Positions 25,201 through 32,411 of a DNA stretch of 38,346 bases are shown in pieces. The stretch is from Bradyrhizobium elkanii WSM2783 (GTDB lineage Bacteria > Pseudomonadota > Alphaproteobacteria > Rhizobiales > Xanthobacteraceae): NCBI RefSeq assembly GCF_000472865.1, contig NZ_AXAP01000077.1, forward strand, positions 1 through 38,346, given 5' to 3'. The notes under the pieces are model-generated. The model saw nothing but the letters and a program-made list of their open reading frames with translations, had not been told where the DNA came from and did not search any database. Position 1 is the first letter of the stretch, and each line of letters opens with the position of its first letter. Made by a program: the position numbers and the translations under genes.

Positions 25201-25317
25201 GCGAGCATCAACCTCGCTCCCCTGCTTCGGAGCAGAATGGCAAGGCAAGGCGAGACGTGGTTCGCCACGAAGAGCCAATCAGGTTTTGGGACCGCCGGTT
25301 GTACCGGCGGTCCTTTT
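25201..25317 (+). ncRNA. Candidate structured RNA with three small hairpins and a terminator
   Basis: Successive perfect stem-loops occur: GCGAG/CTCGC (25201-25217), CTGCT/AGCAG with loop TCGG (25222-25235) and CGTGG/CCACG with loop TTCG (25256-25269). They are followed by an 11-bp terminator stem at 25289-25313 and TTTT. TTCG is a classic stable RNA tetraloop. No protein reading explains the block. It may be a small RNA or the long structured 3' end of the integrase transcript. No known RNA family was recognised, and the promoter is unclear. Confidence 0.4.
25289..25317 (+). terminator. Rho-independent terminator
   Basis: GGACCGCCGGT (25289-25299) and ACCGGCGGTCC (25303-25313) form an 11-bp perfect GC-rich stem with a TGT loop, directly followed by TTTT. 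The T-run is on the plus strand, so it stops rightward transcription from the integrase side before the next gene at 25408. Confidence 0.85.
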
Positions 25318-25407
25318 CGTTCCGACCTCAGGATCTTTGAGTGGCCGAGATGGTAGCGATGGTGCAGCACTCTCAACGAACGTAGCCAAACCCGAGGATT
25401 TGGAACA

Positions 25408-25818
25408 ATGGCCAAGGATCAAACGACGACCATTGGCAGTTGGCGTGTGAATACGTCGCCAGTTGAGGACGTTGCTAAAACTGCGTTGCATCTAACGCGT
25501 ATATCACAGGTCCAGGTGCTTGAAGCCTTTAGGAGGTCCGCGGAAGCCATGCCGCGGGGCGTAACTGGCCTGCGCAGGAATGCAACCGACCTTCTCACTA
25601 CGACCAGCCTCGGCCGGCGAACCCAAGAAGGTTGGCAGGTCAGGCGCATCATTGACCTGCTGCCGGAAGCATTTCCGCCGGATGGGCGTGTGCCGAGCAA
25701 CTTCTCCCTCAAAGTAGTACAGGCCCGTCTGAAGCCTGCATTTGAGAAAAGGGGCTTGAAGGAGCCGTCGACGGACAGCATTTCGCGCGCGCTCGGCCGT
25801 CGGGATCGCCGCGGCTGA
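25408..25818 (+). CDS. Island protein of unknown function, 136 aa
   Basis: Basic protein starting MAKDQTTTIGSWRVN, with predicted helices and no membrane segment or signal peptide. The C-terminal part (DGRVPSNFSLKVVQARLKP to STDSISRALGRRDRRG) has the look of a winged-helix or other DNA-binding tail, but this is only an impression. It is the first gene after the terminator and could be a regulator of the island. No family recognised. Confidence 0.6.
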   Translation: MAKDQTTTIGSWRVNTSPVEDVAKTALHLTRISQVQVLEAFRRSAEAMPRGVTGLRRNATDLLTTTSLGRRTQEGWQVRRIIDLLPEAFPPDGRVPSNFSLKVVQARLKPAFEKRGLKEPSTDSISRALGRRDRRG

Positions 25819-25912
25819 CACACGCAAATACGCATGCGTGTTTGCGTGCTGGCCTAGAGGTGCACGGCGCTCCATCGTCCTCCTTATCGCTTCTCAAGCA
25901 ACGGAGGACATT

Positions 25913-26137
25913 ATGGCAGTCATCGCCATTGACCGGGCTGGACGGGTGCCGCGCGGGGCTTATACGATCCCGGAATTCTGCGAGGCCCATCGCATCTCTC
26001 AGTCCATGTATTTCAAGCTCCGCAGCGCCGGTCTCGGCCCGCGCGAGATGCGCGCATTGCGCAAGGTCACCATCAGCATCGAAGCCGCGGAGGAGTGGCG
26101 TCGGGCGCGCGAGACTGCGGCGCAGGCGGGTAGCTGA
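25913..26137 (+). CDS. AlpA/excisionase-like small DNA-binding protein
   Basis: 74 aa from the ATG at 25913, chosen because GGAGGA lies 4 bases upstream; the longer in-frame reading has no such site. AYTIPEFCEAHRISQSMYFKLRSAGLGPREM is a MerR/AlpA-like helix-turn-helix (only its first part is quoted as a motif: YTIPEFCEAHRISQSMYFKL), followed by a short wing (KVTISIEAAEEW). Proteins of this type activate integrase/excision or satellite induction; AlpA is the key regulator in Gram-negative phage satellites. It is 9 bases before the next gene. Confidence 0.75.
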   Translation: MAVIAIDRAGRVPRGAYTIPEFCEAHRISQSMYFKLRSAGLGPREMRALRKVTISIEAAEEWRRARETAAQAGS

Positions 26138-26146
26138 GCTCGCGTC

Positions 26147-26536
26147 ATGTCTGATGGCTTTGAAATTCTGCGAGGCAGCGAACATCTGAGCCGCGCCCAG
26201 CGGCGCCAGATGAAGAAGCTCGGGGCCCGCGTCGAGAAGATTGTAGACGCTGACCGCAGGTTCTTCCAACGCTTTCCGCATCGTCACTATCGCGTCCGTC
26301 TCGCCGGCCGCGCCGAAATCGAACACGACGCACTGCTGGCGGGCAACGGCCGCCAGCTTTTGCCGCCCGACCTCCAGCACTACGCCATCATCAAGAATGT
26401 CGCGCCCGGCGCGCGGCTGCGAATCATCGTGATCGGCGATGAGGGTTGGGACACCGACCTCCCTGAACAGGAGGCGCGCAAGCTCTATGAAGCCGCGTGT
26501 ACGTCGCAACGCGACCCTGCGAAGGGGCGGTTGTGA
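26147..26536 (+). CDS. Island protein of unknown function, 129 aa
   Basis: It begins MSDGFEILRGSEHLSRAQRRQ. The N-terminal third is basic and helical (RRQMKKLGARVEKI). The middle (FPHRHYRVRLAGRAEIE) and the segment HYAIIKNVAPGARLRIIVIG suggest a small beta-rich fold. Its stop overlaps a possible GTG start of the primase gene by 4 bases, and it follows the AlpA-like gene after 9 bases, so it belongs to the replication operon. No family recognised; an accessory replication role is a guess from position. Confidence 0.65.
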   Translation: MSDGFEILRGSEHLSRAQRRQMKKLGARVEKIVDADRRFFQRFPHRHYRVRLAGRAEIEHDALLAGNGRQLLPPDLQHYAIIKNVAPGARLRIIVIGDEGWDTDLPEQEARKLYEAACTSQRDPAKGRL

Positions 26537-26538
26537 AC

Positions 26539-28173
26539 ATGCACTCACCGGCCAAGTTCAGGACTGCGTGGCGGGACGTTCTGCAGAGTGTGCGGCCCTT
26601 GAGCCCGCGCGCCATCGCTGCTCTCGAATATGCCGCGCGGGGCTGGGAAGTCTTCCCCGCGCCGCCCGGAAAGAAGCAGTCGCACAAGTCGGAGGCTTAC
26701 AGTGGAGCCAAGTGGGGCAAGACGACCGATCCCGATGAGATCCGCCGGGATTTCCGCAAGTGGCCCGACGCCAATGTCGCCATCGTCACTGGCGCGACGT
26801 CCGGCATCTTTGTCATCGAAGCTGACACTGTTGAAGGCCACGGCGTCGATGGCCTCGCGTCGATCAAGGAACTGGAAGCCAAGCACGGCGCATTTCCTGA
26901 AACCTTGATGGCGATGAGCCCGAGCGGGTCGATCCACCGCTACTACCGCCATCCCGGCCCGGGAACGAAAATCTGGAGCAGGTCCGGCGAGATCGCGCCC
27001 GGCGTCGATATCAAGGGCGATGGCGGCATGGTGATTGCCCCGCCGAGCGTCAAGCCCGGTGCGGGTCAATATCGGTGGTTGAACGATCTGCCGGTTGCTG
27101 AAGCGCCGGTTTGGTTGATTGAGGCTGCCAGCAAGCAGAAGGAAGCGAAGAGGTCGTCATCACGCGCCGGGGCAGGTGAAGGGGCGCCGCCTGACAACAA
27201 TTTCGAGCGCCGCGATCAGCTCAAGGCGAACGCCGACCTCGACGAGATCGAAGCGGCATTGATGGCGATCCCGAACGATGCCAGCGTGAACTGGGAGGAG
27301 TGGAACAGGATCGGCATGGCTGTGTTCGTCGCGACCGGCGGCTCGGCCGCGGGCTTGGCGATGTTCGACAGATGGTCGCAGAAGTATCCCAGCTATAACG
27401 CCGATGACACCGACGCAAAATGGAATGCGCTCGAAAATTGCCCTCCCACCGAGATCGGTGTCGGCACCATCTTCTATCTCGCAGATCAGGCATCGCCGAC
27501 CTGGCGGGCCGACTTCCGGCTGTCGACGACCGCTCCTGAGGCCATTCGGGTGGATCTCCCCGCTGACTTCGACGCGATCGAAGCGGCGATTGAACTGTTC
27601 GACGCGGCGCGTCCGTTGCGCGGATCGCTCGCCGAAAAATATTTGACCAGCCTTGGCCTCACGGTGCCGGATACCGCGCGCGAGGTCCTGGGCTTCCACC
27701 CCTCTTGCCGGTTTGGCGACTCCACTCTGCCTTGTCTTGTCGCTTATGTGCAGGACTGTCTCACGAACGAACCGACGGCCGCGCATCTCACTGCACTCAG
27801 CCCTGACGCCACGCCGATCGACCGCAGGATCGTCGGCTCCATCGATTCCTATAGCTCGATCAAGCTCGGTGGCGAGCCGGATGCGTCAGGCGAACTGACG
27901 ATCGCTTCGAGTATCGAAGCCGCGTTGTCCGCGATGATGTTCGGCTTTACGCCGGTGTGGTCGGTGCCCTCGGTCGATGGCATCGCCAGCTTCCCGAAGC
28001 CAGCTTATCACAACATCAAGCGGCTGACGGTGATCCTCAACGGCGATGACGATGTCGAAGCCGTCGAGAAATGCAAGGCTAGGTGGGGCAGTCTGGTCCG
28101 CATTGCGCTGCCGACATCCAAGGCGGCCGATCTGTTCCCGTTCGATGCGGCGCTGCCGGTGGTGCAGCGATGA
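26539..28173 (+). CDS. Primase-polymerase with PriCT-2 and toprim-like domains
   Basis: 544 aa from the ATG at 26539; a GTG at 26533, overlapping the previous stop, is an alternative. Residues 20-195 form an archaeo-eukaryotic-type prim-pol domain: NVAIVTGATSGIFVIEAD (metal site, Glu-x-Asp rather than Asp-x-Asp), SPSGSIHRYYRHP with the conserved His, and GVDIKGDGGMVIAPPS. Residues 232-300 match PriCT-2 (IPNDASVNWEEWNRIGMAVF). The C-terminal part (about 345-535) has ARPLRGSLAEKYLTSLGL and a toprim-like LTIASSIEAALSAMMFGF plus TVILNGDDD. It should prime DNA synthesis at the island origin. Its stop overlaps the helicase start as ATGA. Confidence 0.88.
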   Translation: MHSPAKFRTAWRDVLQSVRPLSPRAIAALEYAARGWEVFPAPPGKKQSHKSEAYSGAKWGKTTDPDEIRRDFRKWPDANVAIVTGATSGIFVIEADTVEGHGVDGLASIKELEAKHGAFPETLMAMSPSGSIHRYYRHPGPGTKIWSRSGEIAPGVDIKGDGGMVIAPPSVKPGAGQYRWLNDLPVAEAPVWLIEAASKQKEAKRSSSRAGAGEGAPPDNNFERRDQLKANADLDEIEAALMAIPNDASVNWEEWNRIGMAVFVATGGSAAGLAMFDRWSQKYPSYNADDTDAKWNALENCPPTEIGVGTIFYLADQASPTWRADFRLSTTAPEAIRVDLPADFDAIEAAIELFDAARPLRGSLAEKYLTSLGLTVPDTAREVLGFHPSCRFGDSTLPCLVAYVQDCLTNEPTAAHLTALSPDATPIDRRIVGSIDSYSSIKLGGEPDASGELTIASSIEAALSAMMFGFTPVWSVPSVDGIASFPKPAYHNIKRLTVILNGDDDVEAVEKCKARWGSLVRIALPTSKAADLFPFDAALPVVQR

Positions 28174-30644
28174 ACGCGGACACGTTTGTCGTCATTGATC
28201 AGGAGGAGAGGCCCGGCGGTCCCGTGCCGGTGAACGTGGCGCGCGAGCAGATGCGCGCGGCCATCGATCTGTTCATCGAACAGGCACTGCAGTTTCATGC
28301 GACCCCGGCACCGACGCCAGGTGTGATCGACCTCAATTACGAGCCGGCGCCTCATGCTGCGTTCAGGACCACCACCGGTAGCGGGAAGTCCGAACAGATG
28401 CGGCAGGGCGCTGCGAGATTTGTGCTGGAGCAGAAGCGCCGCCGCCATCTACGGTATCGCGTCGTATTTGTGGTGCCGACGCACCGGCTCGCCGAAGAGG
28501 CCAGCAGCAAGATGCTGGCGGTGTTCGGCGCCCACGGCATTTCGTCGGCGATCTATCAGTCGCGCGAAGCCAAGGATTTGAAAACCGGTGAGCCGCTGTG
28601 CCGCAACCTTGAGGCGATCAAGGCGGCGCAGAGCATCGGCGCCGATGTGCAGAGGACCTGCTGCAAGAAGCGTAAGATCAAGTGTCGTTTCTTCGATGAT
28701 TGCGCGTTTCAACGTCAGCACGAACAGGCCAACAAGGCCGATGTCGTGTTTGCCGCCCATGAGCTGATGTTCGTGACTCTCAACCGGTTCGGCAAGGACT
28801 CGTTCGGCCTGGTGATCATCGACGAAGGGTTCTCGTTGAAAGGCATCCTGCAAGACCCGCGGCAAACCCGGATGAAGATCGATGCGCTCGCGGATGATGA
28901 TCTGACCACCTATCCGGTGCGCAAGCAAGGTCGAGAAATTTCAAACGAAGACACCAAACAACTGGGCCGCATTAGCAAGAAGCTGCAGGCTGCATTGATG
29001 CAGATGCCCGACGGTCGGTTGACGCGACAAGCCTTGATCGACGCGGGTGACTTGAACATCAGTTATTCCACCGCGGCCAAGCTCGAATACAAGCGCATGG
29101 TCAAGATCGAATTGCGGCCGGACACCAGCGCCGAGGAGAGATGCAGGTTGATCGAGGAGTATAAGTACATGCGACAAATCCGGCGCCGCGCCCGCATGTG
29201 GAAAGCGCTGGAAGAATTCCTGAACGGCTATGAGCCGATTGCCGGTCGGCTGATCCTTGAGACGGTGACCGAGAACGGAGTTACCACGCGCTATCTTCGC
29301 GTGCTCGGCAAAAAGGAGATTCACAAGACGTTCACGGCGCTGCCGCTGCTGCATGGCGACGCGACAATGGAGATCGAGTTGGTGCGGCATCACTTGCCGT
29401 GCATCACGATGCTGCAGGACATCAATGTGCGTGCGCCGCACGAGCGTATCACGCAGATCGTTGGTCTCGCGGTCGGCAAGAAAATTCTCGCGCTGCCGGA
29501 TGAGGCAAAGCACCCGGATGCCTATGCCAAACAACAGGCTCGCCGTGACCGGTTGCGGCGGTTGGTGATCCACCTCGCGCAAGGCCGTCGCACCCTGGTG
29601 GTCTCCCAGAAGCATGTCGAAGCGGTGTTCGAAAACATTCCGAATGTCGATACCGCCCATTATGGCGCCATCGAGGGGCTGGACAAGTACGGCGATGTCG
29701 AGGTGCTGATCACCATCGGTCGGCCGATGCCGAGCCCGTCGTCCATCGCGATGTCGGGATCGGCGCTGACCGGCAGACCGGTTACGGCCGGGCAGCGGGA
29801 AAAGCAGCAGCGGCCGATCCGGTTCAAGGACGGCAGTGAGCGAACGATGCAGTGCCAGGGGTACGACAACGAAGACGCCAATCTGCTCGCCCGCGCGATT
29901 GCCGAAGGCGGCGTCTTGCAGGCGCTCGGCCGGTCGCGGGCGGTGAACCGGACGGCTCAGAATCCGGTCGAGTCCTTTGTGGTGCTCGATGACCTGACGT
30001 TGCCGATTCCTGTCGACGCGCTGGCGCATGTCGCCGATGTCGAGCCCAATGAGATCGATGAGATGATGGTGCGCGGGCTGGTCCCGGAATGGCCTGCGGA
30101 TGCGGCGCGCCTGTATCCCGATCTCTTCAAGACCAGGAAGGCTGCCGAGCACAAGTATCGCCGGGATGGCCGTGTCCCGGCGGCGTTTGCCGCCGCGTCT
30201 TATAGCGGTTTGGGGGGCAATTCGGCGGCCAGCTCTTATAGCGGTTTGGGGGCCAATTCGCCTGGACTGCGCCGAGTTGCCCCCCAAAACGCTATAAATA
30301 ACTCTATTTATAGCGGTTTGGGGGCCAACTCGATCTTGTGCCGCTTCAAGACCGCTGGGCGCGGGGGGCGGGCGCGCGTGCGGCGGGCGCTGCTGTCCGC
30401 TGAGGTGTTGTCGGACGCGCGAGGCCGCATCGAGGTCGCGCTGGGGGAGCTTGCCTCCTTCGAGGTCATCACCGGCGAGCAGCAATCAGAACCGAAGCGG
30501 CCTGTTTTGGTATGGGGCAAGCCGGGCAGCAATCTCGCGGCTCGCCTGGCAGCGCAAACTGCGTCTCCGTCATCTGGATCTCGTCCGCGAGCAGAGAGCT
30601 TGCAGTGGCCTTTCGGTGAGAGGCCAGCTTGGAGGGCTGCCTAG
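28170..30644 (+). CDS. Large superfamily-2-type helicase with Cys cluster; carries repeat array in its 3' end
   Basis: 824 aa; the ATG overlaps the primase stop (ATGA). Walker A TTTGSGKS is at residues 67-74 and the Walker B box VIIDEG at 215-220. Between them are Cys144, 164, 165, 172 and 178, then ADVVFAAHELMFVTL, an arrangement like the iron-sulfur domain and following segment of XPD/DinG helicases. Helicase motifs in the second half include RRTLVVSQKHVEAVF and GVLQALGRSRAVNR (motif VI-like). Residues 678-721 repeat Y-S-G-L-G-(A/G)-N-S, encoded by the repeat array at 30201-30332. It likely unwinds the island origin together with the primase. Family assignment beyond this is uncertain. Confidence 0.8.
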   Translation: MNADTFVVIDQEERPGGPVPVNVAREQMRAAIDLFIEQALQFHATPAPTPGVIDLNYEPAPHAAFRTTTGSGKSEQMRQGAARFVLEQKRRRHLRYRVVFVVPTHRLAEEASSKMLAVFGAHGISSAIYQSREAKDLKTGEPLCRNLEAIKAAQSIGADVQRTCCKKRKIKCRFFDDCAFQRQHEQANKADVVFAAHELMFVTLNRFGKDSFGLVIIDEGFSLKGILQDPRQTRMKIDALADDDLTTYPVRKQGREISNEDTKQLGRISKKLQAALMQMPDGRLTRQALIDAGDLNISYSTAAKLEYKRMVKIELRPDTSAEERCRLIEEYKYMRQIRRRARMWKALEEFLNGYEPIAGRLILETVTENGVTTRYLRVLGKKEIHKTFTALPLLHGDATMEIELVRHHLPCITMLQDINVRAPHERITQIVGLAVGKKILALPDEAKHPDAYAKQQARRDRLRRLVIHLAQGRRTLVVSQKHVEAVFENIPNVDTAHYGAIEGLDKYGDVEVLITIGRPMPSPSSIAMSGSALTGRPVTAGQREKQQRPIRFKDGSERTMQCQGYDNEDANLLARAIAEGGVLQALGRSRAVNRTAQNPVESFVVLDDLTLPIPVDALAHVADVEPNEIDEMMVRGLVPEWPADAARLYPDLFKTRKAAEHKYRRDGRVPAAFAAASYSGLGGNSAASSYSGLGANSPGLRRVAPQNAINNSIYSGLGANSILCRFKTAGRGGRARVRRALLSAEVLSDARGRIEVALGELASFEVITGEQQSEPKRPVLVWGKPGSNLAARLAAQTASPSSGSRPRAESLQWPFGERPAWRAA
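30201..30332. repeat. Four 24-bp repeats at exact 36-bp period (candidate origin iterons)
   Basis: Copies start at 30201, 30237, 30273 and 30309, each 36 bases apart, with 12-base spacers. The shared core is TATAGCGGTTTGGGGG, followed by (C/G)CAA(T/C)TCG. Copies 1, 2 and 4 read forward; copy 3 is inverted in the same register. They lie in the 3' part of the helicase gene and keep its frame open. Iterons inside a replication gene are known from phage lambda O. The strict spacing and inversion argue for a protein-binding DNA array rather than only a protein repeat. Confidence 0.8.
30273..30332. repeat. 60-bp near-perfect inverted repeat with AT-rich centre
   Basis: Copies 3 and 4 of the repeat face each other. 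Their 28-base arms (30273-30300 and 30305-30332) are complementary at 26 positions around the loop ACTC. The innermost 11 bp, CGCTATAAATA and TATTTATAGCG, are perfect and AT-rich. This could extrude as a cruciform, melt as an unwinding element, or fold on single-stranded DNA as a primase start site. Confidence 0.75.
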
Positions 30645-30805
30645 TGCCCATGAAGCCAAGCATCGGAGCGTTTCGGCCGGGACCGATGGTCGGCGGGCGA
30701 GCCTTCAACAGAAGGTTCAATGGCCTGCTCCCCGCGGCTCGATCTGCCCGCAAACCATTGAGGAATCCTGGAAGGGACCAGGACAGTCCGCCGAACCCAG
30801 CGTGA
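30644..30805 (+). CDS. Possible 53-aa basic protein
   Basis: A short reading frame starts with GTG sharing one base with the helicase stop (TAGTG). GGAGGG lies 7 bases upstream, a good ribosome-binding site. The product begins MPMKPSIGAFRPGPMVGG, is Arg/Pro-rich and has no recognised domain. The coupling pattern equals that of its neighbours, which supports it, but the length and composition leave room for chance. Confidence 0.35.
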   Translation: MPMKPSIGAFRPGPMVGGRAFNRRFNGLLPAARSARKPLRNPGRDQDSPPNPA

Positions 30806-30823
30806 GAGTTGATGGAGAAGAGA

Positions 30824-31369
30824 ATGCCAAGCACCAACCCGCATGTCTTGATCGAGATGACCGATGAACCCGACTGTCACTTTATTGGATCTTGGCTGAT
30901 CAAGGTGGCAGAAGCTCAGGCCTTGTGGTCGGAGGCGCTGCGTGATCGCGATTTCCATAACCGGGTGAGCGACGTGTGTGCGTTTTGTGAGCCCAGTTTG
31001 GAATGCGCCGCCCTCGAAATCCTTTGTGAATTGAAGCGGCGGAATCACGTGCTGGCAACTGATCTCAAGGGGATCGAGCCGGACACTTTCAGTTTTGAGT
31101 TTGGAATGATGGTGCAACTTGGCCTTTTCACGTTCAACGGTCGGAGTTATCAGATCACCGTTCCAGAAGCTGTTGCGTTTGAGAGCGTGCAGCAGGCCGC
31201 TTTGAACCTTCTCGCGACGGCAAGAGATGTCGGAGACGGTATGGAGGCAGTGCAGGCTGAGCGCCTGCTGCATACGCTACCTGAAGCGGTGGCCGAAGCA
31301 TGGCGGTCGAGGCTGATCGCGATGCGCCGTTTCAATGCCGATCCTCCTCGCGGCCGGACAGTGCAGTGA
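30824..31369 (+). CDS. Island protein of unknown function, 181 aa
   Basis: Starts MPSTNPHVLIEMTDEP from the ATG at 30824, with GGAG 6 bases upstream; ATG at 30812 is an alternative. Acidic-to-neutral, mostly helical by appearance, with Cys residues in VCAFCEPSLECAAL and ILCEL near residues 52-71. No membrane segment. Codon use looks less GC-rich than the host genes. It lies between the replication genes and the terminase-like gene. No family recognised. Confidence 0.65.
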   Translation: MPSTNPHVLIEMTDEPDCHFIGSWLIKVAEAQALWSEALRDRDFHNRVSDVCAFCEPSLECAALEILCELKRRNHVLATDLKGIEPDTFSFEFGMMVQLGLFTFNGRSYQITVPEAVAFESVQQAALNLLATARDVGDGMEAVQAERLLHTLPEAVAEAWRSRLIAMRRFNADPPRGRTVQ

Positions 31370-31482
31370 CGATCATCTGTGAGGTGGAATGCTCGGGTCC
31401 TTGTTGGACCGAGGGTATATGCGGGGGGCGCCCGCGCCCAACATATGTGTAGCGACCAATACAAAATTGGGAGTTAGAAGAG

Positions 31483-32037
31483 ATGGCAACGATAGCCCAG
31501 GCGGCCGCACACATTTGCTGCTCTCGCGCACAGTTCGATCAGTACCTTGCCGAGGGCGTGGTTACGCGGCAGCCTAGCGGTCAATATGATCTTGACCAGG
31601 TGCGCCGCGAGGTCCTGACCCACCTGCGCTCAGTCGCCGCTGGGCGGGGTGGTGCTGCCGGTAACAGGCTCACCGAGGAGCGTACGCGCCTTGTGGCTGC
31701 AAAACGTCGCCGCGAAGAACGGCAGGACGCCATCGAGGCGGGCGAAGTTGCGCAGCTCGCGCTCGTCCGGCGTGATCTTGAACGGATGTTGTTGGGCGTG
31801 CGCAATCGACTGCTGAATTTGCCCGGCGAGACCGCCTACGCCCTCGCGATGCGTCCACAAGCGGAATGCTATGAAGTTCTGGACGATGCCGTTCGCGCCG
31901 CGCTCGAAGAGATCGCCGACCCGGCCGGCGCCGCCGCACGCGCCGCAGCTGCGGGTGTCGAGAGTAAGAACGATGTAGTGAACAGGAGGGAGAAGGATGA
32001 CAGCGAAGAAGAAGATGATTCCGCCGACGTGGCCTGA
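31483..32037 (+). CDS. Nu1/terminase small-subunit-like protein
   Basis: 184 aa. The N-terminus (IAQAAAHICCSRAQFDQYL to YDLDQVRREVLTHLR) resembles the winged-helix DNA-binding domain of phage Nu1-type small terminase subunits. It is followed by a charged coiled coil (ERTRLVAAKRRREERQ) and a segment around VRNRLLNLPGETAYALAMRP that recurs in these proteins. The tail is very acidic. Such subunits recognise packaging sites. No large terminase subunit, portal or capsid gene is in the window, so it could redirect a helper phage's packaging. Assignment is from pattern memory. Confidence 0.65.
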   Translation: MATIAQAAAHICCSRAQFDQYLAEGVVTRQPSGQYDLDQVRREVLTHLRSVAAGRGGAAGNRLTEERTRLVAAKRRREERQDAIEAGEVAQLALVRRDLERMLLGVRNRLLNLPGETAYALAMRPQAECYEVLDDAVRAALEEIADPAGAAARAAAAGVESKNDVVNRREKDDSEEEDDSADVA

Positions 32038-32182
32038 GGGCGAAAACCCCGCTGGCTTTCGAATCGGCCCAGACGGAGAATTGGAGTGGATGACCGAGGA
32101 AGAAGCCGACGCTCTGGTCAAGCGCGTCATCGTTGAGGCGATGGTTGAAGCGGGCTGGCGGCGCAAGAGGACGCTGCACTGA
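31997..32182 (+). CDS. Small phage-type protein, 61 aa
   Basis: An ATG at 31997 lies within the end of the terminase-like gene in another frame and has a strong ribosome-binding site (AGGAGGGAG). The product starts MTAKKKMIPPTWPEGENP, contains FRIGPDGELEWMTEEEADAL, and ends with a basic tail. No domain recognised. It is the last island gene seen on the plus strand. Confidence 0.55.
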   Translation: MTAKKKMIPPTWPEGENPAGFRIGPDGELEWMTEEEADALVKRVIVEAMVEAGWRRKRTLH

Positions 32183-32296
32183 CCGCCATTCCGGCGATTC
32201 CGATGAAGCTCCGGTTCAACGGACCGGCCCGCTGGAGGGCGACGACGCGCGAGGGCGATACTCATAAACCCCGCGCCGCAGATCACGATGCGCATA

Positions 32297-32347
32297 GGTC
32301 CGCTGTGCCCCTGATAGCGGCGCAATCGCGGACCTCGCCAGAGGTCC
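32297..32347. other. Overlapping hairpins between convergent genes
   Basis: GGTCCGC (32297-32303) can pair with GCGGACC (32328-32334), or GGACCTC (32330-32336) with GAGGTCC (32341-32347) around loop GCCA. The two structures exclude each other. They lie between the last island gene and the convergent beta-propeller gene and could reduce read-through, but no T-run follows. The first part (CCGCTGTGCCCC) also recurs near 35471 and may be a decayed dispersed repeat. Confidence 0.35.
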
Positions 32348-32411
32348 GGGTTGGGCCAATAACGGACTCATGCGCTGCAGCAATACATCTAATCGTTTGG
32401 CGCGGCACGAC

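Larger units (their letters stand above)
24812..25407. other. Gene-free stretch inside the island (about 600 bases)
   Basis: No convincing protein gene is seen; the longest small readings lack ribosome-binding sites. It contains a 15-bp perfect dyad GATGTCGTCGACATC (24943-24957) next to an A-tract, which could be a regulator site, and then the hairpin-rich segment and terminator described separately. Its position between integrase and the downstream genes is where regulatory control regions lie in many phages and satellites. Confidence 0.5.

Noticed and set aside
30201..30332. CRISPR-like array (regular 36-bp period)
   Set aside because: Spacers are only 12 bases, one copy is inverted, there are no cas genes, and the array is inside an open coding frame.
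28941..30485. 514-codon open frame on the minus strand
   Set aside because: It is a shadow of the helicase gene; no ribosome-binding site and no recognisable domain.
23480..32400. Direct repeats as attL/attR of the island
   Set aside because: Visual comparison of the integrase upstream region with 32.0-32.4 kb gave no convincing shared sequence, so the borders are left open.
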